A stretch of DNA of 33,874 nucleotides from Candidatus Melainabacteria bacterium (GCA_023250205.1 JAHFBE010000005.1:16376-50249); one strand, 5' to 3'. Positions 1 to 8,001 are shown, counted from the stretch's first letter. Translations and numbers: made by a program. Notes: generated from the letters alone by a model not told the origin.

Positions 1-500
1 TCAATTAGGCATAAAGATTGAAATCCACTTGCCTCCAGTCCGCTAAAAACGATTTCATTCCATGTAAAAACTACATCGTCACTGGTTATATGAACACCAT
101 CTGACCACTTGATTCCTTTTCTGAGTTTTACAATTATTGTTTTTCCTTGATCTTTTATTTCATAGCTTTTAGCTAAGTGGGGAATTATTTCTCCGGTGTC
201 GGGATCATCTTCAAATAAACCGTCAAACATAAGTCTTGCAAGAGTACTGCTTGTGTTGTCTGTAGAAGTCCAAAGATTAAATGTTTTTGGTCCAGAACCA
301 AAAACTGATAAGTTTAATGCTCCGCCATGTTTTCCTATTGGAGCTTGAATTTGTTTGTATTCAATTCCGTTTATACCTATGGTCTTTGGTTTTGACCAAG
401 GTTTGGATATTTCTGTATGCTCATTTGCAGAAGTAAAGAGCCAAGAGCTGATAGCAATAAACAAACATAAAATAAACCCTGTTTTAAATTTCTTTTGCAT
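1..500 (-). CDS. ABC transporter substrate-binding protein, family 5 (N-terminal part, cut by window edge)
   Basis: This gene is absent from the ORF track because its 3' end lies outside the window; I translated it by hand from the ATG at 500. It begins with a signal peptide (MQKKF, then a hydrophobic stretch GFILCLFIAISSWLF, likely cleavage near TSA-NE). The mature part reads like SBP_bac_5 proteins (OppA/DppA/NikA type): GGALNLSVFGSGPKTFNLW, then LARLMFDGLFEDDPDTGEII, LAKSYE, KLRKGIKWSDGVHITSDDVVFTW. Such proteins bind peptides, nickel or other small solutes outside the inner membrane and deliver them to an ABC importer. About 166 residues of an expected 500-600 are present. Its start overlaps the end of the chelatase gene by 17 nt, so the two are co-transcribed. 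The ligand cannot be told from this fragment. Confidence 0.88.
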   Translation of the reverse strand, partial: MQKKFKTGFILCLFIAISSWLFTSANEHTEISKPWSKPKTIGINGIEYKQIQAPIGKHGGALNLSVFGSGPKTFNLWTSTDNTSSTLARLMFDGLFEDDPDTGEIIPHLAKSYEIKDQGKTIIVKLRKGIKWSDGVHITSDDVVFTWNEIVFSGLEASGFQSLCLI

Positions 501-852
501 ATTCTCTAATTATCTCTTTCATTGACGTAACAATTTTTAAATGTTCTCCAATTGGAGGTAAAATCTCAAAGGTAATATTTGGGAACTGTAATTTTAATTT
601 GTTTACCTGTTCGGGAATATCTTTATCTAGATGTCCTCCTGATGACATAAACAGAGGTAAAACTTTTATCTTGTTAATTCCATTGTTTGCTAACCCTTGA
701 GTAATGGTAATTAATGATGGTTCAATAAAATCCATATAGGCTAGTGTTGCTTTACCATTACAAGATATTACTAAATCTTCAAATGATTTACACCACTTAG
801 AATCTTTGCTTCCATGAGCAAGTAAAATTAAGCTTGCATTTATACATGCCAT
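484..852 (-). CDS. cbiX: Short CbiX/SirB-type sirohydrochlorin chelatase
   Basis: A 122-aa single-domain chelatase. The N-terminal LILLAHGSKD carries the first metal-binding His, and PLFMSSGGHLDKDIPE carries the second His in the usual family context. The length matches the short CbiX form (about 120-130 aa) that acts as a dimer, rather than the two-domain bacterial form. The family inserts Co2+, Ni2+ or Fe2+ into sirohydrochlorin for cobalamin, F430 or siroheme; the metal cannot be read from sequence. It starts 8 nt after the LysM gene stops, with AAGG placed about 7 nt before ATG, and its end overlaps the solute-binding protein gene. No other tetrapyrrole genes are in the window. Confidence 0.85.
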   Translation of the reverse strand: MACINASLILLAHGSKDSKWCKSFEDLVISCNGKATLAYMDFIEPSLITITQGLANNGINKIKVLPLFMSSGGHLDKDIPEQVNKLKLQFPNITFEILPPIGEHLKIVTSMKEIIREYAKEI

Positions 853-860
853 GGCATGCC

Positions 861-1598
861 TTATTCTGGAATTACAATCTTCTTCCCTACTGTCAACACA
901 CCAATTTTTTTCATGTTGTTTGCCTTCATTATTTTATTAATGTTTGCAGGGGATGGATTTGAATAATATTTGTTTGCAATAATCCAGAGAGAATCTCCAT
1001 TAGATATTGTATGAAATCTGACTTGTTCGATTTTTGGAATTGCAGATTCAGTGGTTATTACAGGTTTTGTCTCAGGTGCTTTTTTTGAAAATAGTTTTGA
1101 GAAGAAATTTTCTTTTGAAACAGTGATGTTATTTGCTTTATCTTTCAATTGTTTTGTAACTTCTTTATCAACAGTTTTATCAGTCATAAGATTCACTGAT
1201 TTTTGGAAAACAATTTGAGTGTCACTCTTTGCTCTGATTTCATGAACGTTAATTTGGAAATATATGAGCCAGATAAGAGAGGATAAAGCAACTCCACCTA
1301 AAAACCATCCGATGTTTGTAAACATATTGGTTTTATTATTTGTAGTGCTAAGAAACTCTTCTTTGTTTGTAGGCCAAAATGGTTGTGAATTTGTAATTTC
1401 TGGTTTAATTTCTTTATTCTCTTCTATTGAAGGTTCATCTGAGTAGATTGTATCTAGAAGTTCAAACTCTTCTCTGGTATATAAGTCGTTCCTTGGATAA
1501 ATATAATTACCACTTATAACTGCTTCTTTTGACTTACTTAGTCCTTTTAATCTTTTTTGTCTGAACTTACTAATGCTTGGCGTTTTTGTTTCTACCAT
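861..1598 (-). CDS. Single-pass membrane protein with C-terminal LysM domain
   Basis: A 245-aa protein with a basic N-terminal cytoplasmic segment, one membrane helix at about residues 96-117 (IGWFLGGVALSSLIWLIYF), a Lys/Thr-rich linker and a LysM domain at about 194-244 (FHTISNGDSLWIIANKYY ... INKIMKANNMKK ... LTVGKKIVIPE). LysM domains bind the glycan chains of peptidoglycan, so the C-terminus should face the cell wall. No catalytic domain is present, so a scaffold or anchor role is the most that can be inferred. AGGAG lies about 12 nt before the ATG. It is the first gene of a minus-strand set with the chelatase and the solute-binding protein. Confidence 0.85.
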   Translation of the reverse strand: MVETKTPSISKFRQKRLKGLSKSKEAVISGNYIYPRNDLYTREEFELLDTIYSDEPSIEENKEIKPEITNSQPFWPTNKEEFLSTTNNKTNMFTNIGWFLGGVALSSLIWLIYFQINVHEIRAKSDTQIVFQKSVNLMTDKTVDKEVTKQLKDKANNITVSKENFFSKLFSKKAPETKPVITTESAIPKIEQVRFHTISNGDSLWIIANKYYSNPSPANINKIMKANNMKKIGVLTVGKKIVIPE

Positions 1599-1670
1599 CT
1601 ATGAGGTCTCCTAAACTTAGATATTTTACACGTACTCGAACATTTGTATAGGAAGGGAAAGGTAAATAAA

Positions 1671-1754
1671 ATGTTAAATATGAATATATTAGTTAATCTA
1701 ATTAAGTCACAAAGTCAAATTAAAACACCTTTGTTGTCCCAAAATCAACCCTAA
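1671..1754 (+). CDS. Possible 27-aa small protein
   Basis: A short ORF (MLNMNILVNLIKSQ..., 27 residues) preceded by a purine-rich run GGAAGGGAAAGG 8-20 nt before the ATG, an unusually good Shine-Dalgarno region for this window. A TTTACA / TATAGG promoter pair with 16-bp spacing lies at 1625-1652. It sits in the otherwise empty 1620-1955 gap. Coding cannot be proven at this length; it could be a leader peptide or chance. Confidence 0.22.
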   Translation: MLNMNILVNLIKSQSQIKTPLLSQNQP

Positions 1755-1955
1755 AAATCTAATTTTTAGAAATTTTCATTATTTGTTATGCAAAATTCTT
1801 AAATTCACATCAATTTCTATTAAATTGTCTAGTTAATAATAATATCTTAAGGAAAAAATTTAATAATTCTTAGTATGGTGGGTTCTTTTATTGATTGGAA
1901 CTGAAGTTGAGGGATAGCTACATATAATATTGAAACCTTTTTACTTTATATTGGT

Positions 1956-2150
1956 ATGGTGATGAGATTAATACAAAAAAAATCAAAACAACAAAAAATT
2001 CTTAACAAAGAAGAGCCTACATTTAATTTAACAACAAAAAAAGAACTGGCACAGCTTAGGGCTGCTTATAAAAGTGGAAAATTGAAATTTGATTCAAATG
2101 AAGTTGCTAAGGCAATTTTAAATGATTGCAAAAAGGGACTATTGGAGTGA
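1956..2150 (+). CDS. FlgM-like small protein (possible anti-sigma-28 factor)
   Basis: A 64-aa protein. The C-terminal half, LAQLRAAYKSGKLKFDSNEVAKAILND, follows the pattern of the sigma-28-binding end of FlgM (LR..I..G.Y.vD...vA..ml.d), and the Lys/Gln-rich N-terminus is expected to be disordered as in FlgM. FlgM holds the flagellar sigma factor FliA inactive until it is exported. No flagellar gene is seen nearby. The real start may be the ATG at 1962 (MRLIQKKSK), which lies 9 nt after a TATATT box with no Shine-Dalgarno. The match is by eye only; another short helical regulator is possible. Confidence 0.45.
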   Translation: MVMRLIQKKSKQQKILNKEEPTFNLTTKKELAQLRAAYKSGKLKFDSNEVAKAILNDCKKGLLE

Positions 2151-2152
2151 TG

Positions 2153-2264
2153 TGTCATTGCGAGGGAAGAGACGTTGCATGCAACGTCTCCACAGCAATC
2201 CCGATCTAACTTGCACAAATAGTTTGGGATTGCCACGCCTCATTTTATTCGGCTCGCAATGACA
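2153..2264. repeat. Mosaic dispersed repeat element with 12-bp terminal inverted repeats (copy 1)
   Basis: The element begins TGTCATTGCGAG and ends with the exact reverse complement CTCGCAATGACA. Inside is a perfect 22-bp palindrome at 2169-2190 (half-site GAGACGTTGCA). It contains CAGCAATCCCGATC and GGGATTGCC modules. It sits exactly between the stop of the FlgM-like gene and the stop of mnmE (one base away), so it may also serve as a two-way terminator. An inverted, shortened copy lies at 8374-8466. Confidence 0.85.
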
Positions 2265-2265
2265 G

Positions 2266-3681
2266 TTATTTTCCAATACAAAACTTCGCAAAGATATTTT
2301 TTATCACTTCATCGCTAATGGTTCTTCCTGAGATTTCATCAAGCTTGGAAATTGCGTTTTTAAGTTCATCTGATATTAGATCTTCTGAAATGTTTTTATT
2401 TGCGAGATCTGTAGAATTTTCAATTGCAGAATTGCATTGTATAAGTAATTCTTTTTGTCTTTGATTGATATAGCAGTATTGAGTATTGCCGCCTTTGGCG
2501 AGCCTCGCCTCTAGCGGGAGTATTGAGTGTCGAGTGTTAAAGAGCGAAGAGGCTTTTTCAATCAATAGTTTTTTCAGCTGAGTAATGTTATCGCCATTTT
2601 TTGCAGATATCAAAATATCAAACCCATTTTTACTGATGTTGCTAGTGTCAACTAAATCAACCTTATTCCCTATAATTATCTTTGATTTATCTTTTATTAG
2701 ATTAGAGAATTCACTTTGATCATGACTCTTGTTGGTTAAATCAAATACTCCTAAAACAATGTCAGAATTCTGGATACTTTGTTTACTTCTTTCAATTCCC
2801 ATTTTTTCGGATTTGCTGGCAGAATCTTTTTCTCTGATTCCCGCAGTATCAACTAAAATAACTGACCAGCCGTCAATTAATATTTTTTCTTCTACCGTAT
2901 CTCTTGTTGTACCAGGTTCATCTGAAACAATTGCTCTTTCACTTTCAAGTAATTGATTTAAAAGACTTGATTTACCTGCATTTGTAGGACCAACAATTGA
3001 AACTTTTATTCCTTCCCTTAGTAGCAGACCTTCTCTAGAATCTTTAATTAATTCACCTATTTCAGATTGTATATTTTTTAAGTTTGCAACTACTTCTTCT
3101 TTACTCATATCAGCTATATCCATAGGAAACTCTACTGAACTTTCAATAGATGTAATTAAGTTAAGAAGTTTTTCCCTAAATCCGACAATCTTGTCTTTTA
3201 ATGATCCTGAAAGTATTTGTGAAGCAATTGAAACAGCTTTTTCATTGTCAGCAGAAATAATCTCGTTTATAGCTTCAGCTTCTGTTAGATCTATTCTTCC
3301 ATTAACAAAAGCACGAAATGTAAACTCTCCATTTTTTGCTTGTCTCACACCATGTTTTAAACATAGATCAAGCACTTGTGATGTTACCTGTAAGCCGCCA
3401 TGACAAAAAATTTCAACAGTGTCTTCAGTAGTAAAACTGTTCGGAGCTTTATAAGGAAGAATAATTACTTCATCGATAGTTTTATCATTATCTTTTATAT
3501 ATCCATGTTGAGCGTACATATGTTCGAAAGAGTATTGAGTATTGAGTATTGGGTATTGAGTTTGAGAGAAAATCTTTTGTCCGATCTTCCAGCTTTCAGT
3601 TCCTGAAATGCGAATAACAGAAATAGCTCCAGTTCCTTTTGGAGTACAGATTGCACAGATTGTGTCGGAGATATTAAACAT
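2266..3681 (-). CDS. mnmE: tRNA uridine-5-carboxymethylaminomethyl modification GTPase MnmE
   Basis: A 471-aa protein that with MnmG modifies the wobble uridine of tRNAs using methylene-THF. The N-terminal domain (ICAICTPKGTGAISVIRISG) is followed by the helical domain with NGEFTFRAFVNGRIDLTEAEA and a GTPase domain: GPTNAGKS at 231-238, TTR at 258-260, DTAG at 278-281, NKVD at 339-342. The C-terminal FCIGK carries the conserved catalytic Cys. It is about 17 residues longer than E. coli MnmE because repeat DNA has been inserted in frame at two places, about residues 40-52 and 381-403. It follows the diguanylate cyclase gene by only 19 nt, so the two are probably co-transcribed. Confidence 0.97.
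   Translation of the reverse strand: MFNISDTICAICTPKGTGAISVIRISGTESWKIGQKIFSQTQYPILNTQYSFEHMYAQHGYIKDNDKTIDEVIILPYKAPNSFTTEDTVEIFCHGGLQVTSQVLDLCLKHGVRQAKNGEFTFRAFVNGRIDLTEAEAINEIISADNEKAVSIASQILSGSLKDKIVGFREKLLNLITSIESSVEFPMDIADMSKEEVVANLKNIQSEIGELIKDSREGLLLREGIKVSIVGPTNAGKSSLLNQLLESERAIVSDEPGTTRDTVEEKILIDGWSVILVDTAGIREKDSASKSEKMGIERSKQSIQNSDIVLGVFDLTNKSHDQSEFSNLIKDKSKIIIGNKVDLVDTSNISKNGFDILISAKNGDNITQLKKLLIEKASSLFNTRHSILPLEARLAKGGNTQYCYINQRQKELLIQCNSAIENSTDLANKNISEDLISDELKNAISKLDEISGRTISDEVIKNIFAKFCIGK
2475..2540. repeat. In-frame heptamer-plus-hairpin insertion in mnmE
   Basis: GTATTGA heptamers flank a GC-rich hairpin (stem GGCGAG/CTCGCC with outer GCCGC/GCGGG arms). The stretch encodes about NTRHSILPLEARLAKGGNTQYC, between the GTPase domain and the C-terminal helix, where MnmE normally runs straight on. 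Base composition is sharply more GC-rich than the surrounding gene. Exact insertion edges are estimated. Confidence 0.75.
3532..3559. repeat. Four tandem GTATTGA-type heptamers inside mnmE
   Basis: Four head-to-tail 7-mers (GTATTGA, GTATTGA, GTATTGG, GTATTGA) lie in the mnmE coding region and encode TQYPILNTQYSF on the minus strand, in the N-terminal domain. The unit is the same as the heptamers around 2475-2527. 28 bp is not a multiple of three, so flanking bases must belong to the insertion for the frame to hold, which it does. Confidence 0.75.
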
Positions 3682-3699
3682 CAGATAGATTATATCTGA
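3681..3699 (-). promoter_or_regulatory. Stem-loop filling the gap before the mnmE start
   Basis: TCAGATA / TATCTGA form a 7-bp stem around a 5-nt loop. This occupies nearly all of the 19 nt between the diguanylate cyclase stop and the mnmE ATG. The nearest purine-rich ribosome site (AGAGGG) lies upstream of the stem, too far away unless the hairpin forms. It may set mnmE translation relative to the upstream gene. Confidence 0.4.
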
Positions 3700-3700
3700 T

Positions 3701-6325
3701 TTACCCTCTATCTACGGGCTTTTTATCTACTGGTCCTAACTCATCTAGTTTTCTTGATGATGTAACACGATTTCTGCCTTCTTTTTTTGAAATATACATT
3801 GTATCGTCAGCTGCTTTTAATATTTGTTCTTTGTTTTTTGTTTCGTGAGGAGTACCACTGACACCAATACTTGCGCTGAGCGGACCCCATTGAGGATGTA
3901 CAGTCCTATTTAAAGTGTCTAAAATTCTTTTTGCAATTATTTCTGCAGCTTCTAAATTTGTTTCGGGAAGAAGTACGGCAAATTCATCTCCACCATATCT
4001 TGCAACAATATCCATTTGTCTTAAGCATTGTTGTAATTTTCCGCTTACAAGAACAATTGCTTCATCTCCGGCAGAATGTCCAAATTTATCGTTAATAGAT
4101 TTTAAGTGATCAAGATCAATCATAATTACTGCCAGATCTGATTTGGTTCTTTTTGCTCGTTCGACTTCATGATGAAGAGCAGTCTGAAAATAAGCATGAT
4201 TATAAATATTTGTGAGACTGTCTCTTTGAGCTTGGTGTTCTACTTTTGCAAATAAGTCTGCATTTAAAACTGCTACTGAAGCTTCTGATGCAACTCTTTT
4301 TGCAAACTCAATTTCCTTCTCTACAAATTTCCTGCTTCTGTCGCATTGGTGTATGCAAAGTGAACCAATTACCTGTCCTCTTGCTACAAGAGGAACAGCC
4401 AGAAAGCTTTTTAACTGGATTATTTTAAGAATTGATTTTAAAGGTTCTTTTGTGTCCTTGTATCTTTCTTCAATGTTATGTATGTGGAGAATTGAATTTG
4501 CACGTTCAGATTCTGGTAAGTCTTTTAATGATTCAAGCCATTCTTGTTCAAATTCCAGAATTAAGTCGGCGGCTTTGCTTAAATCATTTTCTTTGCTATT
4601 TATATATTCTTGCTCGGTTGCAAGGACTGTAAGAGGTTTTACACTTTTCAACCTTCTAATGAAGCATCTGCTGGTTCCTAAGATTTCACCCAGATCGTGT
4701 GCTGCTCTTGCCATAACAGTAGAAATGTTTAAGCTGTCTCTTATTGCAGAGCTAACCTGATGTAAAAGATTTATTTGTCTTTCTGTTTGTTGAACATGCT
4801 GGTAAAGTTCAGCTTGTGATAATGCCATCTCAACTTGATCAGTAATGGCTTCGATTAGTTGAATCTCTGAACTGGTCCAATTTCGTGGGTGATCAAAATG
4901 TGCTAAAACTAAAAGTCCAATAGTTTTATTCCCTTTGTTTAGAGAACTAGCCAGGTATGATTTACAATCAATCTTATTTAATTCTTCTATTTGTGTGCAG
5001 GAGTTCCCTGATAAGGCAATTGTTTGGTTAATTGGATCTGGAATCAGTATTTTACTCCCTTTGTATAGTTTGTAGTCAAGTTTTAATTCAGCAAGTTTAT
5101 AAGAAAATTCATCTTTTGTTGCCCAGATTGATTTGGCAGTAAATCCTATATCATCATCTTTTTTTATAAATGCTCCACAGGCATTTACTCCGAAAACCTG
5201 TCCTACTTCTCTGGCCGCTTTTTCAAGGACGCCTTCAACTTCAAGGGTATCTCGAATCATTGTGGTTATTGAGTTTAGAAGGAATTCCCTTTGAGCAGTT
5301 GAAAGGCTTTCTTCATAAAGATTTGCCTGGTTTAATATGACAGCAAGATGTCCTGCAATATCCTGAGTAATTCTTAGATCTTCAGTCGTAGCATCTGTGG
5401 CATTCCCTCTCTTTAGACAAATAATGGTTCCAAGCAATTCATTTCTGATAATAACTGGTAGCATAAAAAACAGAGATGGTTTTAAGTCGTGTAGAAATAT
5501 TTTGCTTATTCTCTTGATGTTTTTGTTTCTAAGAGTCATATATTGATTCTTGTATAAAAGTTTTACTATTGGATTATTGGTACTTACCTTATGGACAAAG
5601 CCTTTAAGTGAATGTTTTTCTTCGCTTACTATTTCCTGAACTATCTCCATTTTTTTTTCTTTTGTCATCCATCGTGCAAAATAAACATCTTCTAACTTTA
5701 AAAAGTTATGTATTCCTTTTAAGACAATATCAACTGCTTTCTCTGGTTTTAATATTCCTCTGAGTGAACTTGAAAGTCTTGATAAAAGTAGCAACCTCTC
5801 ATCTTTTGCCTCTACTTGCTTGGAGAGGTCAGATTCTTCAATGATTTTTATTATGTAATTTAATGCGAATAAAAGAGCACTTTTCTCTTCCTGTGAATTT
5901 GCTCTTTTTGGATTGCTGATTAAAATTACCCCAAAGATTTGTTTTGCATATGGGGAAACAATTGGGTAAGCAAATGTATTTAAATCTGAATCCGAAAGAT
6001 TTTTAATGTCAAGTTCAGAAATTGGGATTAAGCTGTTATAAAATCGTGAATCTCTCAAATCAACTTGATTAGCTAAATTCTCTAAAATATGCCCTAAATA
6101 ATTAAATTGTTTTGTACCTGATTTTGAGTTTATTAAATTTATTTGCTCATTTGCAAAGTTTGCATAAATTCCAATACTCTCGATTTCAAAGAGAGACTGA
6201 ATAAAGTTAACCAGAGTACCAATTTGTTCTTTTGCATCAAAGGTACTTGACTGAAGCTCAAGAATTTTATTTAAAAGAACAGATTTTGTGTTCTTATTTT
6301 CTTGTTTTGATTCTTGATTTTCCAT
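3701..6325 (-). CDS. Multi-GAF diguanylate cyclase (GGDEF protein)
   Basis: An 874-aa soluble protein with four GAF-like modules at roughly residues 30-165, 190-340, 350-510 and 520-695, then a GGDEF domain at about 700-855. The catalytic signature is intact (RYGGDEFAVLLPE, GGDEF at 778-782), and an RxxD product-inhibition site (RQMD, 769-772) sits five residues upstream as in feedback-controlled enzymes. The substrate region DLDHLKSINDKFGH is also canonical. It should make cyclic di-GMP from two GTP in response to signals sensed by the GAFs; the ligands are unknown, and the absence of membrane helices argues for intracellular cues. AGAGGT lies 6 nt before the ATG. It heads a two-gene unit with mnmE. 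Confidence 0.93.
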   Translation of the reverse strand: MENQESKQENKNTKSVLLNKILELQSSTFDAKEQIGTLVNFIQSLFEIESIGIYANFANEQINLINSKSGTKQFNYLGHILENLANQVDLRDSRFYNSLIPISELDIKNLSDSDLNTFAYPIVSPYAKQIFGVILISNPKRANSQEEKSALLFALNYIIKIIEESDLSKQVEAKDERLLLLSRLSSSLRGILKPEKAVDIVLKGIHNFLKLEDVYFARWMTKEKKMEIVQEIVSEEKHSLKGFVHKVSTNNPIVKLLYKNQYMTLRNKNIKRISKIFLHDLKPSLFFMLPVIIRNELLGTIICLKRGNATDATTEDLRITQDIAGHLAVILNQANLYEESLSTAQREFLLNSITTMIRDTLEVEGVLEKAAREVGQVFGVNACGAFIKKDDDIGFTAKSIWATKDEFSYKLAELKLDYKLYKGSKILIPDPINQTIALSGNSCTQIEELNKIDCKSYLASSLNKGNKTIGLLVLAHFDHPRNWTSSEIQLIEAITDQVEMALSQAELYQHVQQTERQINLLHQVSSAIRDSLNISTVMARAAHDLGEILGTSRCFIRRLKSVKPLTVLATEQEYINSKENDLSKAADLILEFEQEWLESLKDLPESERANSILHIHNIEERYKDTKEPLKSILKIIQLKSFLAVPLVARGQVIGSLCIHQCDRSRKFVEKEIEFAKRVASEASVAVLNADLFAKVEHQAQRDSLTNIYNHAYFQTALHHEVERAKRTKSDLAVIMIDLDHLKSINDKFGHSAGDEAIVLVSGKLQQCLRQMDIVARYGGDEFAVLLPETNLEAAEIIAKRILDTLNRTVHPQWGPLSASIGVSGTPHETKNKEQILKAADDTMYISKKEGRNRVTSSRKLDELGPVDKKPVDRG

Positions 6326-6418
6326 AAGTACCTCTAGGGTCTTTCATTCCACAATACAGACTTTTATCAAACAATCCTATACATAAAATGTACGATATAC
6401 TTGTCCTTAGACCTAAAT

Positions 6419-6447
6419 TTGACAAATTATCAGTGGTTCTTAAAGAT
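6419..6447 (+). promoter_or_regulatory. Possible promoter for tldD
   Basis: A perfect TTGACA at 6419-6424 is followed, 17 bp on, by a weak AAAGAT at 6442-6447. It lies inside the upstream extension of the tldD ORF and would give a short leader for the start at 6478, where a GGGGA ribosome site is present. It supports choosing 6478 over 6388. Confidence 0.4.
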
Positions 6448-6477
6448 ATTTTACATAGAGGGGTAGCTGGGGAACAA

Positions 6478-7857
6478 ATGCGAGATAGATTGAATGAATT
6501 AATTAATAAATATAAAAAAAAGGTTGATTATTTAGAAATTAGATTTGAGAATAATCAGGCAAATCAAATTCGTTATTTGGGGAAATCTCTGGATAGTTTA
6601 AACCAGTCAGAAGCTCAGGGTGGTTATGTAAGAAGTTGTTATAAAGGTGGGTGGGGTTTTTGCTCATTTAATAATATTAACAATCTTGAAAAATATATTG
6701 AAGAAACAATTAATCAGTCATTACTTTTAGGTTCTGAAGAAAATGCAAAAACGATTTTAGCGCCGATTTCACCAATACAAAAGATTTTTCCTATAGAGAT
6801 GACAGGGAAAGATCCAAGAAAGATTTCTATTGCAAATAAGGTTGAACTTTTTAAACAGTATAACGAATTGATAAATTCTTATTCTGAAAAAATCACTACT
6901 TCAGCTGCAAGATACAATGAAAAAATTCAAGCAGTAACTTTTTTAAATTCTGAAGGAACTCATATAGAACATGGCTGGGTAGATATGGAAGCAAGATTTT
7001 CTGCTACTACTCAAAAGAATGGAATGATTCAGGTAGCGCAGGAATCATTGGGATCTCGAAAAGGATTTGAGGAAATTGAAAATCTTGATGAGCGTTTAAA
7101 ACTAATGTCAAAAAGGGCAGTCGATCAGCTAGAACTTAAGTCTCCAAAGGCAGGGACTTATACGGTGGTTATTGATCCCATTTTAACAGGGCTTTTTGTT
7201 CATGAAGCTTTTGGACATTTGTCTGAAGGGGATTTTATTTTTGATAATCCTGCTATGCAGGAGTTTATGACTTTTGGGAAAAAATTTGGAGAAAAGTTCT
7301 TAAACATTTTAGATGGTGGAAAAGTGAAAGATCATAGAGGATCATTTTTGTTTGATGATGAAGGAGTTCCTTCTCAGGATACTTACCTGATAAAAGAGGG
7401 GATTCTTGTTGGTAGATTACACAGCAGAGAAACAGCCGGTAAATTAAATGAAAAACCTACAGGAAACGCTCGCTGTCTGGATTATAGATATCCTCCAATA
7501 GTTAGAATGACTAATACATGGATAGAGCCTCAGAAGAATTCTCCGGAAGATTTGATCTCTGATATTAAATTGGGTATTTGGGCTGGAAACTGGCTTGGTG
7601 GGCAGACAAATGGTGAGATGTTTACTTTTGCCAGTGGTGAAGCCAGAATGATAAGAGATGGAAAACTTGCTGAGCCGGTTAAGGATGTAAACCTTACTGG
7701 AAATGTTTTTCAGACTCTAAAAGATATTGAAGGAATATCAAATGATATGTATTGGGATGAGTCTGGTGGATGTGGGAAATTTGGTCAGAGTGGACTTTCT
7801 GTAGGAGTAGGTGGTCCATCAATTAGAATTAAAAACATGGTTGTAGCTGGGGAATAA
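6478..7857 (+). CDS. tldD: TldD-type zinc metalloprotease
   Basis: About 459 aa from the chosen start. The HEAFGHLSEGD motif supplies the HExxxH zinc site, and GNARCLDYRYPPIVRMTN plus a C-terminal GGPSIRIKNMVVAGE are typical of TldD. TldD pairs with the non-catalytic-looking partner TldE/PmbA to degrade unfolded peptides and to mature some ribosomal peptides. No tldE lies next to it here. The ORF track begins at 6388, but GGGGA 6 nt before the ATG at 6478, a promoter inside the extension and the family length all favour 6478. It ends 6 nt before a convergent tiny gene. Confidence 0.95.
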   Translation: MRDRLNELINKYKKKVDYLEIRFENNQANQIRYLGKSLDSLNQSEAQGGYVRSCYKGGWGFCSFNNINNLEKYIEETINQSLLLGSEENAKTILAPISPIQKIFPIEMTGKDPRKISIANKVELFKQYNELINSYSEKITTSAARYNEKIQAVTFLNSEGTHIEHGWVDMEARFSATTQKNGMIQVAQESLGSRKGFEEIENLDERLKLMSKRAVDQLELKSPKAGTYTVVIDPILTGLFVHEAFGHLSEGDFIFDNPAMQEFMTFGKKFGEKFLNILDGGKVKDHRGSFLFDDEGVPSQDTYLIKEGILVGRLHSRETAGKLNEKPTGNARCLDYRYPPIVRMTNTWIEPQKNSPEDLISDIKLGIWAGNWLGGQTNGEMFTFASGEARMIRDGKLAEPVKDVNLTGNVFQTLKDIEGISNDMYWDESGGCGKFGQSGLSVGVGGPSIRIKNMVVAGE

Positions 7858-7863
7858 AAATTG

Positions 7864-8001
7864 TTAATGTGAAGACTTGGTTTTCTTTTCTTTCAATTCT
7901 TTTGCTTTCTTTTCCAAAGAATAATAGAGATAAAAAATGCCACCAAGGAAGATTGACATAACAAAAAAAGGCATAAAAATATTTAACAATTCTGGACTCA
8001 T
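7864..8001 (-). CDS. Tiny single-helix membrane protein B1 (45 aa, not in ORF track)
   Basis: Hand-translated as MSPELLNIFMPFFVMSIFLGG... ending ELKEKKTKSSH. One membrane helix (about residues 7-27) is followed by a Lys/Glu-rich cytoplasmic tail. Its ATG overlaps the TGA of the preceding small gene (ATGA), so translation is coupled. It is similar in size, layout and wording to the gene at 10304 (L..IF...PF...S..LG..Y.Y....KK), which likewise follows a paralog of the upstream gene. The repeated pairing is the main argument that it is real. I do not recognise a function. Confidence 0.65.
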   Translation of the reverse strand: MSPELLNIFMPFFVMSIFLGGIFYLYYSLEKKAKELKEKKTKSSH

